Source of the DNA: Clostridium sp. OM02-18AC
Lineage (GTDB): Bacteria > Bacillota > Clostridia > Lachnospirales > Lachnospiraceae
DNA length: 64,000 bases
Direction of reading: 5' to 3'
Assembly (NCBI RefSeq): GCF_003481825.1
Contig: NZ_QULW01000010.1
Span: forward strand, 74,673 to 138,672
The notes under the pieces are model-generated. The model ran no database searches and had not been told where the DNA came from. It saw nothing but the letters and a program-made list of their open reading frames with translations. This document shows, in pieces, positions 1 to 8,330 of the stretch. A program made the translations under genes and the position numbers. How positions within the stretch are numbered: the stretch's first letter is position 1; every line of letters starts with the position of its first letter.

Positions 1-165
1 AACGCCCATCATAGCGCCTGCAGTCAGAAGACGTCCCAATGCTGCAGTTGCTACCGGACTGGTATTGTGCGCCTGACGCGCAAATTCTGTCAACTCTCTT
101 GTTGTTGCAGCAAAGGCACGGATTTGTCCTTCTGCTGCAGTTGCTCTGATCATATAATCTGACAT
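1..165 (-). CDS. hslO: Hsp33 redox-regulated chaperone, N-terminal part (runs off the window)
   Basis: The reverse strand encodes about 55 residues opening MSDYMIRATAAEGQIRAFAA and continuing with HNTSPVATAALGRLLTAGAM, the conserved N-terminal segment of Hsp33. This cytosolic holdase is switched on by oxidation of a C-terminal zinc-binding cysteine centre, which lies outside the window. An AGGAGAA Shine-Dalgarno at 173-179 sits correctly upstream of the ATG at 163-165, so the start is well placed. It lies just downstream of the methyltransferase in the same direction and may be co-transcribed with it. Family assignment rests on the N-terminus alone. Confidence 0.88.
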   Translation of the reverse strand, partial: MSDYMIRATAAEGQIRAFAATTRELTEFARQAHNTSPVATAALGRLLTAGAMMGV

Positions 166-221
166 GATTCAAATTCTCCTTCTATCTTCTGCTGTGTAGC
201 TGTTTGATATCATCCCGGTTT

Positions 222-974
222 CTATTTCCCGCATTCCCGCACAACAAAATACACACGGTCACTGTCTTTTCTTGGCGGCTTTCTGGTAAAAGCATCGTAA
301 ACAGCCACCAGTTCCATACCGGCTTCTTTTACGGCCTGCAGCACTTCTTCGATTTCAAATGCTTTCTGATAATGCGTCTCTTCATACCTGGAGTAACGCC
401 CGTCCTCATCGCGGATAAAGAGGGTCAGATCGTATTCATTCACCATTTCTTCTTCATCGAAATAGTTTTCCCAGATAAAGCTGCTCTTTTCCCGGTTTTC
501 TGCAATGGTCTGCTCGCCAAGCTGTGTCCGGTACTTGTAAACCGTATTCATATCGAAAATAAATACACCCTTTGGATCCAGATAATTATTGGCAAGCTTC
601 AAGACCTGCACCAGATCCTCATATTCCATAAGATAATTCATGGAATCACAAATGCTGACGATGGCACGCACCGTACCATAAAGTTCAAATTCCCGCATAT
701 CCTGCTGCAGATATAAGATCTGCTTTGGATCTTCCATCTCATGTTCGAGCGCCACTTCCAGCATTTCCTCCGAAAGATCCACACCAATCATATCATAGCC
801 TTCCTCAGCAAGAAGCCGCGTCAGCTTTCCGGTACCACAGCCAAGATCCAGAAGCAGACCATCTTCTACTCCATACTCTTTCAGAAGCCCGGTCACGTAA
901 GTACACCAGTCTTCGTAAGGAATATTGTCCATGAAAAGATCATACACGGACGCAAAACCTGTATATGCTTCCAT
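222..974 (-). CDS. class I SAM-dependent methyltransferase
   Basis: A 250-residue soluble protein with a Rossmann-type methyltransferase core. It has the SAM-binding motif I LLDLGCGTGKLT near residues 49-60, the acidic motif II GVDLSEEML, and a later D-S-M-N-Y-L segment typical of YjiC/YodH-like class I enzymes. The longer open frame begins nine codons earlier, but AAAGGAGG at 982-989 is spaced for the ATG at 972-974 (protein opening MEAYTGFASVYD), so that start is used. A terminator-like hairpin separates it from the upstream SEC-C gene, and hslO follows 56 nt downstream. The substrate cannot be read from sequence. Confidence 0.85.
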   Translation of the reverse strand: MEAYTGFASVYDLFMDNIPYEDWCTYVTGLLKEYGVEDGLLLDLGCGTGKLTRLLAEEGYDMIGVDLSEEMLEVALEHEMEDPKQILYLQQDMREFELYGTVRAIVSICDSMNYLMEYEDLVQVLKLANNYLDPKGVFIFDMNTVYKYRTQLGEQTIAENREKSSFIWENYFDEEEMVNEYDLTLFIRDEDGRYSRYEETHYQKAFEIEEVLQAVKEAGMELVAVYDAFTRKPPRKDSDRVYFVVRECGK

Positions 975-1002
975 TCCTGTGCCTCCTTTCCTGATATCCA
1001 AT

Positions 1003-1041
1003 GCAAAGAAAAGCAGGAACGTCCCAAAGACACTCCTGCTT
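1003..1041 (-). terminator. Rho-independent terminator of the SEC-C gene
   Basis: Perfect 8-bp inverted repeat AAGCAGGA (1011-1018) / TCCTGCTT (1034-1041), followed on the minus strand by the T-rich run TTTTCTTT. It lies 17 nt after the SEC-C stop codon. Confidence 0.7.
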
Positions 1042-1057
1042 ACCGTTCATCGTTTCC

Positions 1058-1570
1058 TTATGCGTTCTTACCGCAGCACTTTTTGTACTTCTTGCCGCTT
1101 CCACATGGACACGGATCGTTCGGGAAAATTTTCTTCTCCTTGCGGATGGTTCCGGAAGCCTTCTGCTGCTTATAGAGCTCTTTTCTCTTCTCTTCGCTTA
1201 AGATGGAGTTCCACTGCGGCAGAGTATACAGCCATTCTGCTTTTGCCTCTACCATGTTGTAATAAAGCTTCTCCGGATCGATCTCAATCTTAACCTGGGT
1301 GTTCTCATCCATGGTCTCGATCGGGTTCTCGTAACCCTTTAAGCTCTCATTGATACCGTCTAAGAAACCAGTCATGATCAAAACCTCGGTCTGATACTTA
1401 TCAGCCAGTTCTTTTACGGTTCCCTCTACAACCTCTGCCGGCTTGCTTAAGATCTGCTCGTAAATGCCTTTCTCAATGGTGAAATAACCGGTCCACAGCT
1501 GCTCTCTCTGTTTATCGTCCAGACCATTGCCATAGGCAAGGTTTCTCCAGTTTTCTAATAAGGTTGCCAT
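1058..1570 (-). CDS. SEC-C motif zinc-binding protein
   Basis: A 170-residue cytosolic protein whose last 25 residues hold a SEC-C zinc knuckle, CPCGSGKKYKKCCG. This is the motif found at the C-terminus of SecA and in many small uncharacterised proteins. The N-terminal 130 residues are mostly helical and charged and match no enzyme I recognise. An AAGGAAGG Shine-Dalgarno (1581-1588) supports the ATG. It has its own promoter and terminator, so it is probably monocistronic. The SEC-C knuckle suggests contact with the ribosome, SecB or nucleic acid, but that is inference. Confidence 0.85.
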   Translation of the reverse strand: MATLLENWRNLAYGNGLDDKQREQLWTGYFTIEKGIYEQILSKPAEVVEGTVKELADKYQTEVLIMTGFLDGINESLKGYENPIETMDENTQVKIEIDPEKLYYNMVEAKAEWLYTLPQWNSILSEEKRKELYKQQKASGTIRKEKKIFPNDPCPCGSGKKYKKCCGKNA

Positions 1571-1639
1571 ATTGTATATCCTTCCTTTTTCTATGATAAT
1601 CCTGTTCGCACGTTAAGGACAACGTGCATATTCTCGATA

Positions 1640-1668
1640 AGTATATAACATTTCTCTGTATTTTGCAA
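1640..1668 (-). promoter_or_regulatory. sigma-A promoter for the SEC-C gene
   Basis: Minus strand TTGCAA (-35, 1663-1668), 17-nt spacer, TATACT (-10, 1640-1645). The roughly 60-nt leader contains a perfect 7-bp hairpin, GCACGTT/AACGTGC (about 1607-1626), without a U-tract. It may protect the 5' end of the mRNA. Confidence 0.65.
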
Positions 1669-1759
1669 ATCATTTATGCAGAATTTTCAGTTCAGAATTT
1701 TCAGAATTTTTTATCTCTTTTCCGTTTAAAGAATCGATTCCTGTGCACAATAAACACTT

Positions 1760-2977
1760 TCACACATTTCGGTAAAGATATTTTGGAATTCCATGCTCCA
1801 TAGGGCGATCTGGCTCTCCCTGGATCAGCGGCAAAGCATAATCCATAAATTCCTGTCCCATATCACTTCCATTTCGGGTAATCCAGGAAAGCGGAACCTT
1901 CTTTTCCTGGTTGCAAACCTCATTCACATCCACCAGTCTGCATTCCATTTTATATGGACTCTGCTGCACCCGCTCAAAAGCAACCATGCTTCCTGTTTTT
2001 CCAGAAACTGCAGCACGTACGCCCTCTTTTCCAGCCTGTGCCGCCTCTGCAATATCGGTTTCAGATGCAATCATACCGCTGCAGCGCTGGCTGACATTCA
2101 ATTCCACAGAGCGAACCTTTACTCCAAACCGATGCCGCACAAAATTTTCCAAAACCTTACCGCAGCCAGTCAACATTTTATGTCCAAAATTGTCCACCAT
2201 AGCTTCGTCCCCATACTCGCAGACAAACGTTCCGGACGCATCGGAAATTCCCTCTGATACACACACAACGACACTGTTTTGTTTCTCCAGTGCTGCTTTC
2301 AGATCCTTTGCAAACTGTTCTAACTCAAAATCTGCTTCCGGCAGATAAATCAGGACCGGGTTATCGCCCTCAAATTTCCGTGCGAGGGCACTCGCCGCAG
2401 TCAGCCATCCGGCATGACGTCCCATCAGCTCGATAATGGTAACTGCCTTCTGCTGGTAGACAGAAGCATCCAGCACGATCTCCCGCACGGATGCAGCTAC
2501 ATACTTGGCTGCGCTGCCGTATCCCGGCGTATGATCTGTCTGGATCAGGTCATTGTCGATTGTTTTGGGAATGCCAATAAAACGGATATCACTTCCATGA
2601 TGTTTTGCATAGCGGGAAAGCTTGCTGACCGTATCCATGGAATCATTCCCTCCAATATAAAGGAAATATCCGATCTCCATCTGGCGGAATTTTTCAAAAA
2701 TCGTTTCATAAAATGCATCGGTCAGGTTTTCTGGCAGTTTATAGCGGCATGAACCTAAAAAAGCTGCCGGTGTCAGTTTCAAAAGTTCCAGTTCTTCCTC
2801 AGAAAGTTCTGCACCAAGATCCATATAATGATCCTTAAGCAATCCTTCGATTCCATTGATCATGCCATAAACATGAGCAATCTCCGGTGCTTTTAACGCT
2901 TCCTTCACAACTCCGTAAAGACTTGCATTGATCACAGCGGTGGGACCGCCAGACTGTCCAACTAATAGATTTTTCAT
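1760..2977 (-). CDS. pfp: PPi-type 6-phosphofructokinase
   Basis: A 405-residue phosphofructokinase-family enzyme phosphorylating fructose 6-phosphate in glycolysis. GQSGGP (7-12), IGGNDSMDT (108-116), PKTIDNDL (137-144) and MGRHAGW (185-191) are visible. The lysine in PKTIDND, where ATP-dependent enzymes have PGTIDND, and the non-glycine residue after GG are the known signature of pyrophosphate-dependent PFKs. Diphosphate is therefore the predicted phosphoryl donor, and the reaction would be reversible. The N in GGNDS (PPi enzymes usually have GGDDS) is a variant I cannot interpret. The gene stands alone, with a GAGGAC Shine-Dalgarno before the ATG. Confidence 0.88.
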   Translation of the reverse strand: MKNLLVGQSGGPTAVINASLYGVVKEALKAPEIAHVYGMINGIEGLLKDHYMDLGAELSEEELELLKLTPAAFLGSCRYKLPENLTDAFYETIFEKFRQMEIGYFLYIGGNDSMDTVSKLSRYAKHHGSDIRFIGIPKTIDNDLIQTDHTPGYGSAAKYVAASVREIVLDASVYQQKAVTIIELMGRHAGWLTAASALARKFEGDNPVLIYLPEADFELEQFAKDLKAALEKQNSVVVCVSEGISDASGTFVCEYGDEAMVDNFGHKMLTGCGKVLENFVRHRFGVKVRSVELNVSQRCSGMIASETDIAEAAQAGKEGVRAAVSGKTGSMVAFERVQQSPYKMECRLVDVNEVCNQEKKVPLSWITRNGSDMGQEFMDYALPLIQGEPDRPMEHGIPKYLYRNV

Positions 2978-3095
2978 TTCTGTCCTCGTTTTCGTCTTAA
3001 TCTGTAACTAGTTTCTGGTATTTTACATATTTTCTTATTATACGGTCATTTCACAGTCATTTCAAGAGAAAAGATAACAATATCAAGCTTTAAGC

Positions 3096-3135
3096 CAAAA
3101 ATTAAGCCCCGGCACATCCAATATGCCGGAGCTTA
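3096..3135 (-). terminator. Rho-independent terminator after the SpoIID-domain gene
   Basis: Inverted repeat TTAAGCCCCGGCA / TGCCGGAGCTTAA (3102-3135, one mismatch), followed on the minus strand by TTTTT. It ends the AI-2E permease/SpoIID operon. Confidence 0.75.
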
Positions 3136-3263
3136 ATAAAAAGGGGAGGATAAGTATTTCTCTTTTCTTTGGTACTACTCCTATTATGTCCTCCTCTTCC
3201 TTCTTTATACATTCCATAAAAATTTTTATTGTGTTACCTATCGCAACCTACCGCGGAAGTCGC

Positions 3264-5540
3264 CTACAACGCATCCGTCGATTCTTTTTCCTCGATCGTT
3301 ACCCCATCATAAAAATAGTTCAGGATTTCTTCATACTCCATTCCGGTCTTCGCCATAGCCTGCGCGCCATTCTGGCTCATGCCGACTCCATGCCCGTACC
3401 CACCGCCATAAATACGAAACTGCGCGACGCCGTTTTCATCCGTTCCGGCATCTTCCACAATCAGAAATCCACTGGGCAGCAGTTCCCAGCCCTCTGAAGT
3501 TTTCCCATCGCTGCGGTTGATGCTCAGTGAGGAATCGCCGAGGGCACTGCGAATCGCATTCTGCCCGGATATCGTCGTTTCTCCGTCTGTTCCTTTTACC
3601 AGAAGCTGCATCGCGACTCCGCCAGGTCCGCGGCTTGTTACAGTCACGCCGGTTACCGTTCCAACTCCGCTTACATGGGAAGCAATGATATTCCCGTTCG
3701 TTTTTACATTCCACCGGTAAAGCGGATATGATGAATCATAAGATGGAAATTCGTTCTTTTTTATGAACGCAGCAAATTCTGCCTCATTTTCAAAATTCAG
3801 ACGGCTTCTGGCTGTCTGAAGGCTTAAGCAGCGCAGATATGGTGTTTTTTCCGGATCACTGTCCCAGATGACTGTGTTGGTCGTAGTACCGCAGGATGTC
3901 GAAAAATAATAGGCTGTGATCGGTTTTCCGTCATAATACAGCATTTTCCCATACGTTTCCTGTACTGCCTGAGCCGTTTTTTCGTCTGGTTCTGTATTAT
4001 TATAGACTTGAAACTGTGTGCTGTCATCAATCTGCGCTCCATAGCTGCTATAGCTGTTGCTCTTCATCTGCATAAATGCGTAGGTCCGGGCACAGACAGC
4101 CTGTGCTTTCAATGCTTCTTTTTCATAACTGGACGGCATCTCGCTCGGAACAACTTTTTTTAAATAATCTTCCAGATACAGTTCATTGACAAGAACGAGA
4201 CCTTCTGCGGTATCGATCAGTTCCAGCCTTCCTGCATACGACGGCTGTCCCTGTGCCCGGTTTAAACTGGTCACAGTCAGCTCGGTTCCTTCCTCCGGCT
4301 CCAGGATCAGGCGCTGTCCACTGCAGCTTCCGTCTCCGCTTGTTACGGATATTACCGTGTCTTGTTCCAGCGTTTTCTCAGAATCTCCCTGAGTCTCTTT
4401 TACGGTTCCCGGACAATGAATTTCAATCTGATCATGATATCGGCTCCGGAATCCATCGCTCATGATCAGGACACGGATCTTGTCTGCCGCATCTTCCCGT
4501 TCTTTGACAATCGCACAGATTTTTCCTTTTGCAACCACAAATTCCTGGTTTTCACTGCCCACCAGGATATCCGAAAGTTTCTGCCGTTTCACATCACCAT
4601 AGGTTTTCAACACTTTGTATTCTTCATCCAACGGCACCGTTCCATAACCTTCTAATTCGACAGTGTCATCCTGTACCGAAAGAATTTTCCCTTTGATCCG
4701 CTCTTTTTTTACAGATACTTTTGTTATTTTCCCATGTTCCATGCTCAGATCTGCCAGATTGCCTGCCAGTTCTTCAAATTTTTTATAAGTTTTCCGGAAT
4801 GGGATTTTTCGCTGAATGTCTCCAATGTAGACCATCAACCCATTTTTGTCCCCATCCAGAATCCAGACATTCCGATAAATTGTATTCTGTCCCTCGTCTT
4901 TTTGGATATGAATCAGTTCGCCGTCCCGTATATATACGGTCAGTTCATGATCTACATAAGAGTCCAGTGACACCCCATAAAACGTGATCGTGCCCAGACT
5001 GGTATATGCCGTCCAGGCCGGACAGCCCTGAATATTTTCCGGTGTCCCATAAACTTTTAGGTTTTCTGTCTTTACTGCCCCTTTTGCATCGGCTTCTTGC
5101 AAAATAGAATCATAAAGAAGCCACCAGTTTTCCTCCGGATATGTTTTGTTTCGGTTACGCCCATTTACCGGTACCAGTCTGTTTCGGTTTTCCGATAGTC
5201 CGCCCAGGATCTGTGCTGCCTCGCCATAAGTCAGCATGCCTTCCGCATGACTTTGGTCTGCCGGAGTTTCTTCTTCATTCAGGAAGCCTTTCTCATACAG
5301 ATAATCCAGATAAGGAACATACCATTCTCCTATTTCATCTGCCGGGAAATGCGATGCCCCGTATTCTTTTTTCCATGCGTCCAACTCTTCCGGTGATAAA
5401 AGAGCAAGGGCGACTGACTTTGCAGCCGCCGCCCTGGTAATTCCTGATTTTTCCGGTTCACAAATTAAGATTACCAGGATTAAGATCAGGACGATCACCG
5501 GAATTCCAAGAATCCACCGGATCATGTTAGGTTTTTTCAT
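3264..5540 (-). CDS. membrane-anchored SpoIID/LytB-domain protein
   Basis: A 758-residue extracytoplasmic protein. A hydrophobic signal anchor (about residues 9-28) is followed by a roughly 400-residue variable region and then a C-terminal SpoIID domain with the family blocks LEDYLKKVVPSEMP, ALKAQAVCARTYA, TAYYFSTSCGTT and GGYGHGVGMSQNGAQ. SpoIID is a lytic transglycosylase acting on denuded glycan during engulfment. This protein is about twice the length of Bacillus SpoIID and could be the sporulation enzyme or a vegetative LytB-like amidase enhancer. The start is 9 nt downstream of the AI-2E permease stop, so the two are co-transcribed. The N-terminal region resembles no catalytic domain I know. 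Confidence 0.88.
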   Translation of the reverse strand: MKKPNMIRWILGIPVIVLILILVILICEPEKSGITRAAAAKSVALALLSPEELDAWKKEYGASHFPADEIGEWYVPYLDYLYEKGFLNEEETPADQSHAEGMLTYGEAAQILGGLSENRNRLVPVNGRNRNKTYPEENWWLLYDSILQEADAKGAVKTENLKVYGTPENIQGCPAWTAYTSLGTITFYGVSLDSYVDHELTVYIRDGELIHIQKDEGQNTIYRNVWILDGDKNGLMVYIGDIQRKIPFRKTYKKFEELAGNLADLSMEHGKITKVSVKKERIKGKILSVQDDTVELEGYGTVPLDEEYKVLKTYGDVKRQKLSDILVGSENQEFVVAKGKICAIVKEREDAADKIRVLIMSDGFRSRYHDQIEIHCPGTVKETQGDSEKTLEQDTVISVTSGDGSCSGQRLILEPEEGTELTVTSLNRAQGQPSYAGRLELIDTAEGLVLVNELYLEDYLKKVVPSEMPSSYEKEALKAQAVCARTYAFMQMKSNSYSSYGAQIDDSTQFQVYNNTEPDEKTAQAVQETYGKMLYYDGKPITAYYFSTSCGTTTNTVIWDSDPEKTPYLRCLSLQTARSRLNFENEAEFAAFIKKNEFPSYDSSYPLYRWNVKTNGNIIASHVSGVGTVTGVTVTSRGPGGVAMQLLVKGTDGETTISGQNAIRSALGDSSLSINRSDGKTSEGWELLPSGFLIVEDAGTDENGVAQFRIYGGGYGHGVGMSQNGAQAMAKTGMEYEEILNYFYDGVTIEEKESTDAL

Positions 5541-5549
5541 AAATGCCTC

Positions 5550-6785
5550 TTATTTTTTAATATAAGTCTGCTCGGTTTCGTCGATATGGTCAAGCCCGTC
5601 ATATGCAGTAATATCACCGGACAATGTCTTTTTATGAAGCATCCATGTCGTGAATTCTGTCACCAGACGGTAAATGACCGCAAAGGTCGGCACTGCAATG
5701 ATCATTCCCACAAATCCCATCAGGCCACCAAATAGCAGAATGGAAAACAGCACCCAGAAACTGGAAAGCCCCGTAGAATCGCCAAGGATCTTGGGTCCCA
5801 GGATATTGCCGTCAAACTGCTGCAGAAGCAGGATAAAGATCAGGAAATAAATGCACTTGATCGGATCTGCCAGAAGAATCAGGACTGCACTTGGGATCGC
5901 ACCGATAAACGGACCAAAAAACGGAACTACATTGGTTACGCCGACAATGACACTGACTAACAGGACGTATGGCATATTCGCAAATCCCAAAAGGACAAAA
6001 CAGATCAGACCAATGATCAGCGAATCCAGCAGTTTTCCAATGATGAATCCGCCAAATACCTGATTCACATACCTTGCTTCCTCTATCACTTTATTCGCAA
6101 TCTTTAATGGAAATACCCCGTAAATGATCATTTTGATCTGGGCGCGGAGTTTTTCTTTCATATTCAGGAGATAGATCATAACGATCAGCCCGATCAAAAC
6201 ATCAAAGACTGCATTTACGATCAATACCACACCGCTGGACACACCGCCAATGATCCGGTAGATATTCGGTGCTACCACATTGGTCAGCCAGTTTTGAAGA
6301 TAATCTGCAGCCGCTCCGTAATGCTCCATGACCTGTTGTTCCAGATCCGGGTTGTCTGCCAGTACTTTTTCCAGCCAGATTTCCAGATTGGCAATGCTGG
6401 ATGGCATGGTTTCCAAAACCCCGCGGATGCTGTTGATCAGTTCCGGGATCAGCATGGAAATAAGTCCGACCACGACTGCTACCAAAAGCACCAGACTGGC
6501 TGCAGTCCCCAAAAACGCGCCAAGACTTTTTCTGCTTTTTTCTGATGAGATAACCTTCTTTGTCCATTTCATGACTGCGTTCTGAACCCAGTTGTAAACC
6601 GGTGTAAGAAGATACGCAAAAACTGCCCCGTAAATAACCGGTGCCAGGATCTTGGCGATTTTTTTTGCCAGACCAGCCACCAGTGACCACCGGATCACTA
6701 CAAAAATTGCAGCTACCAGAAGCAAAAGCACGACCAGGGCTGTGACACCCCAATATATATATGTGCGATACTTTTCATTCTTCAT
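5550..6785 (-). CDS. AI-2E family membrane transporter (PF01594)
   Basis: A 411-residue polytopic protein with about eight hydrophobic helices. It shows the conserved late block GxxGxxxGPKILGDSTGLSSFWVL (only partly quoted here), the PYVLLVSVIVGVTN-VVPFFGPFIGAIP region and a GLMGFVGMIIAVPTFAV C-terminus typical of AI-2E permeases. Characterised members export autoinducer-2 or act as Na+/H+ antiporters; sequence alone does not separate these. It is the first gene of a two-gene operon with the SpoIID protein. The AGGAAAA region before the ATG supports the start, and a promoter with a 16-nt spacer lies just upstream. Confidence 0.87.
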   Translation of the reverse strand: MKNEKYRTYIYWGVTALVVLLLLVAAIFVVIRWSLVAGLAKKIAKILAPVIYGAVFAYLLTPVYNWVQNAVMKWTKKVISSEKSRKSLGAFLGTAASLVLLVAVVVGLISMLIPELINSIRGVLETMPSSIANLEIWLEKVLADNPDLEQQVMEHYGAAADYLQNWLTNVVAPNIYRIIGGVSSGVVLIVNAVFDVLIGLIVMIYLLNMKEKLRAQIKMIIYGVFPLKIANKVIEEARYVNQVFGGFIIGKLLDSLIIGLICFVLLGFANMPYVLLVSVIVGVTNVVPFFGPFIGAIPSAVLILLADPIKCIYFLIFILLLQQFDGNILGPKILGDSTGLSSFWVLFSILLFGGLMGFVGMIIAVPTFAVIYRLVTEFTTWMLHKKTLSGDITAYDGLDHIDETEQTYIKK

Positions 6786-6810
6786 GCGATTTTTCCTTTC
6801 TTATCCAATG

Positions 6811-6838
6811 TTTATAGTGTATCACACAACGATGTAAA
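6811..6838 (-). promoter_or_regulatory. promoter for the AI-2E permease operon
   Basis: Minus strand TTTACA (-35, 6833-6838), 16-nt spacer, TATAAA (-10, 6811-6816). It lies immediately downstream of the 6S RNA terminator. Confidence 0.55.
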
Positions 6839-6849
6839 GATAAAGTTAA

Positions 6850-6885
6850 GATAAAATAAAATAAAAGCAGCGATCTCTCGCTGCT
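6850..6885 (-). terminator. Rho-independent terminator of 6S RNA
   Basis: Perfect 8-bp stem AGCAGCGA (6866-6873) / TCGCTGCT (6878-6885) with a four-base loop, then a T-rich run on the minus strand (6850-6865). Confidence 0.8.
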
Positions 6886-6891
6886 CTTTTC

Positions 6892-7091
6892 TCTTTTGTA
6901 ATCCCGAATGTGCCGTTCTTACTTATTGACGCCTAGCAACGCTAGGTGGGCAACCGCACGCCGGCTTCTGCCTTCCACTCAGTGGAGGCCTGACATCCGC
7001 CTGCAGATATAGGAATCCCTTAGTCAGTAATGTAGGTTCAAAATGGGTAAGGTTGTCGAACACTTCAGGAATTACTTTCTTCGTTTGCTCT
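6892..7091 (-). ncRNA. ssrS: 6S RNA (global RNA polymerase regulator)
   Basis: No protein fits here, but the minus-strand transcript has the 6S layout. The 5' segment GTAATTCCTGAAGTGTT pairs with the 3' segment AACGGCACATTCGGGATTAC over about 16 bp with two single-base bulges. They enclose a large unpaired centre whose 3' side carries the small hairpin CCTAGC-GTT-GCTAGG. 6S RNA mimics an open promoter and sequesters sigma-A RNA polymerase in stationary phase. A consensus promoter fixes the 5' end near 7091, and a terminator hairpin follows the closing stem. At about 200 nt it has the expected size. The ends are predicted to within several bases. Confidence 0.83.
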
Positions 7092-7097
7092 GAACTG

Positions 7098-7126
7098 ATT
7101 ATACAACAAGTACTCTTCTTTTTCAA
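7098..7126 (-). promoter_or_regulatory. sigma-A promoter of 6S RNA
   Basis: Minus strand TTGAAA (7121-7126), exactly 17 nt, TATAAT (7098-7103). The predicted start is an A at about 7091. Confidence 0.78.
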
Positions 7127-7194
7127 GTTCCTTTTCAAAACATCCACGACTTTCCAGATCCATTTCCATATCTGTCGTTACGCTGCTGTCTGTC

Positions 7195-7223
7195 TTGCTT
7201 TTCTTTCTTTGTTTTTGTATACT
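7195..7223 (+). promoter_or_regulatory. promoter of the radical SAM gene
   Basis: TTGCTT (7195-7200), 17-nt spacer, TATACT (7218-7223), about 90 nt before the start codon. Confidence 0.5.
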
Positions 7224-7311
7224 GAAAAACGAAGAAAAAAAACAGCGTTGCAGACATTTATGAAGCGTCACCAAACATGCTGCCTGCAGCCTGACCGATT
7301 GGAGTATCATC

Positions 7312-8247
7312 ATGTCTGAACAGACTTTATCTTATTTTCAGGAACAGATTCATCACTGCCAGCTCTGTCCGCGGATGTGTAGCATCGACCGTACTGCACA
7401 AACAGGATTTTGCCAGGCACCTGCCGGTGCTGTTGCTGCCCGTGCTGCCCTGCATTTCTGGGAAGAGCCATGCATCAGCGGAACACGCGGAAGCGGTACC
7501 GTATTTTTCAGTGGCTGCACCCTGCGCTGCTGTTTCTGCCAAAACTATAAAATCAGCCGCGAGATGTACGGGAAAACTCTGACAACAGCGGAACTGGCTG
7601 ATGTTTTTCTGCGCCTCCAAGAACAGGGCGCAAACAATATCAGTCTGGTAACAGCAACCCATTTTCTTCCCTGGATCATTCCTGCACTTGATCTGGCGAA
7701 AAAGCAGCTTCATATTCCCATTGTTTACAACTGCGGCGGATATGAACGCATCGAAACCATTCTGGCTTTAAAAGATTATGTGGATATCTGGCTTCCGGAT
7801 TTCAAATACGAAAATTCGGAATTGTCTGCCCGCTATTCCCAGGCACCGTTCTATTTCCAGACTGCTGCAAAAGCCATACAGCAGATGATCCGGCAGACCG
7901 GAGCACCACATGTTTGCAGCATTCCAGGAGAATCCGGTCCCGTCATGGACCGTGGTGTCATCATCCGGCACCTGGTTCTCCCCGGGCAAAAAGATGACTC
8001 CATCCGGATTCTCCACTGGATCGCCCAAAATCTGCCCAAAGACAGTTTTTACATCAGCCTCATGAGCCAGTATACACCTTATGAAAAAAATTCCATGTAT
8101 CCGGAACTAAACCGGCGCATTACCAGCTACGAATACCAGAAGGTCGTTGACGCTGCTTTAGATCTTGGTCTTACCATGGGATTTATGCAGGAAAAAAGCA
8201 GTGCCAAAGAAGAATATACGCCCGCATTTGACTTAGAAGGCTTATAA
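7312..8247 (+). CDS. radical SAM protein, PflA/PflX-like (COG1313)
   Basis: A 311-residue cytosolic iron-sulfur protein. The radical SAM cluster motif CxxxCxxC is C69-TLR-C73-CF-C76, just after a GTVFFSGC segment. An N-terminal block, CQLCPRMCSIDR...GFC (C16, C19, C23, C34), may hold a second metal site, as in PflX-type relatives of pyruvate-formate-lyase activating enzyme. Family members are annotated as glycyl-radical-enzyme activators or as proteins of unknown function. No glycyl radical enzyme lies in the window, so its partner is unknown. The start ATG at 7312 has a weak GGAG upstream. It converges on the amidase gene with no clear terminator between. Confidence 0.85.
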   Translation: MSEQTLSYFQEQIHHCQLCPRMCSIDRTAQTGFCQAPAGAVAARAALHFWEEPCISGTRGSGTVFFSGCTLRCCFCQNYKISREMYGKTLTTAELADVFLRLQEQGANNISLVTATHFLPWIIPALDLAKKQLHIPIVYNCGGYERIETILALKDYVDIWLPDFKYENSELSARYSQAPFYFQTAAKAIQQMIRQTGAPHVCSIPGESGPVMDRGVIIRHLVLPGQKDDSIRILHWIAQNLPKDSFYISLMSQYTPYEKNSMYPELNRRITSYEYQKVVDAALDLGLTMGFMQEKSSAKEEYTPAFDLEGL

Positions 8248-8330
8248 CCCCCAAAAGCATCCTCAGCTACCAGATTTCCTGTTTTTTGCACTCCTCCCGT
8301 TTTCTGCATTTTCCCGCTTTCTTCACTCTT

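Noticed and set aside
1679..1712. Three near-tandem copies of TCAGAATTTT after the phosphofructokinase gene
   Set aside because: Short, A/T-rich and without spacing like a CRISPR or operator array; it could be chance.
7065..7313. 82-residue minus-strand reading frame overlapping the 6S RNA 5' region
   Set aside because: No ribosome-binding site or protein-like composition; the conserved pairing, promoter and terminator mark the interval as an RNA gene.
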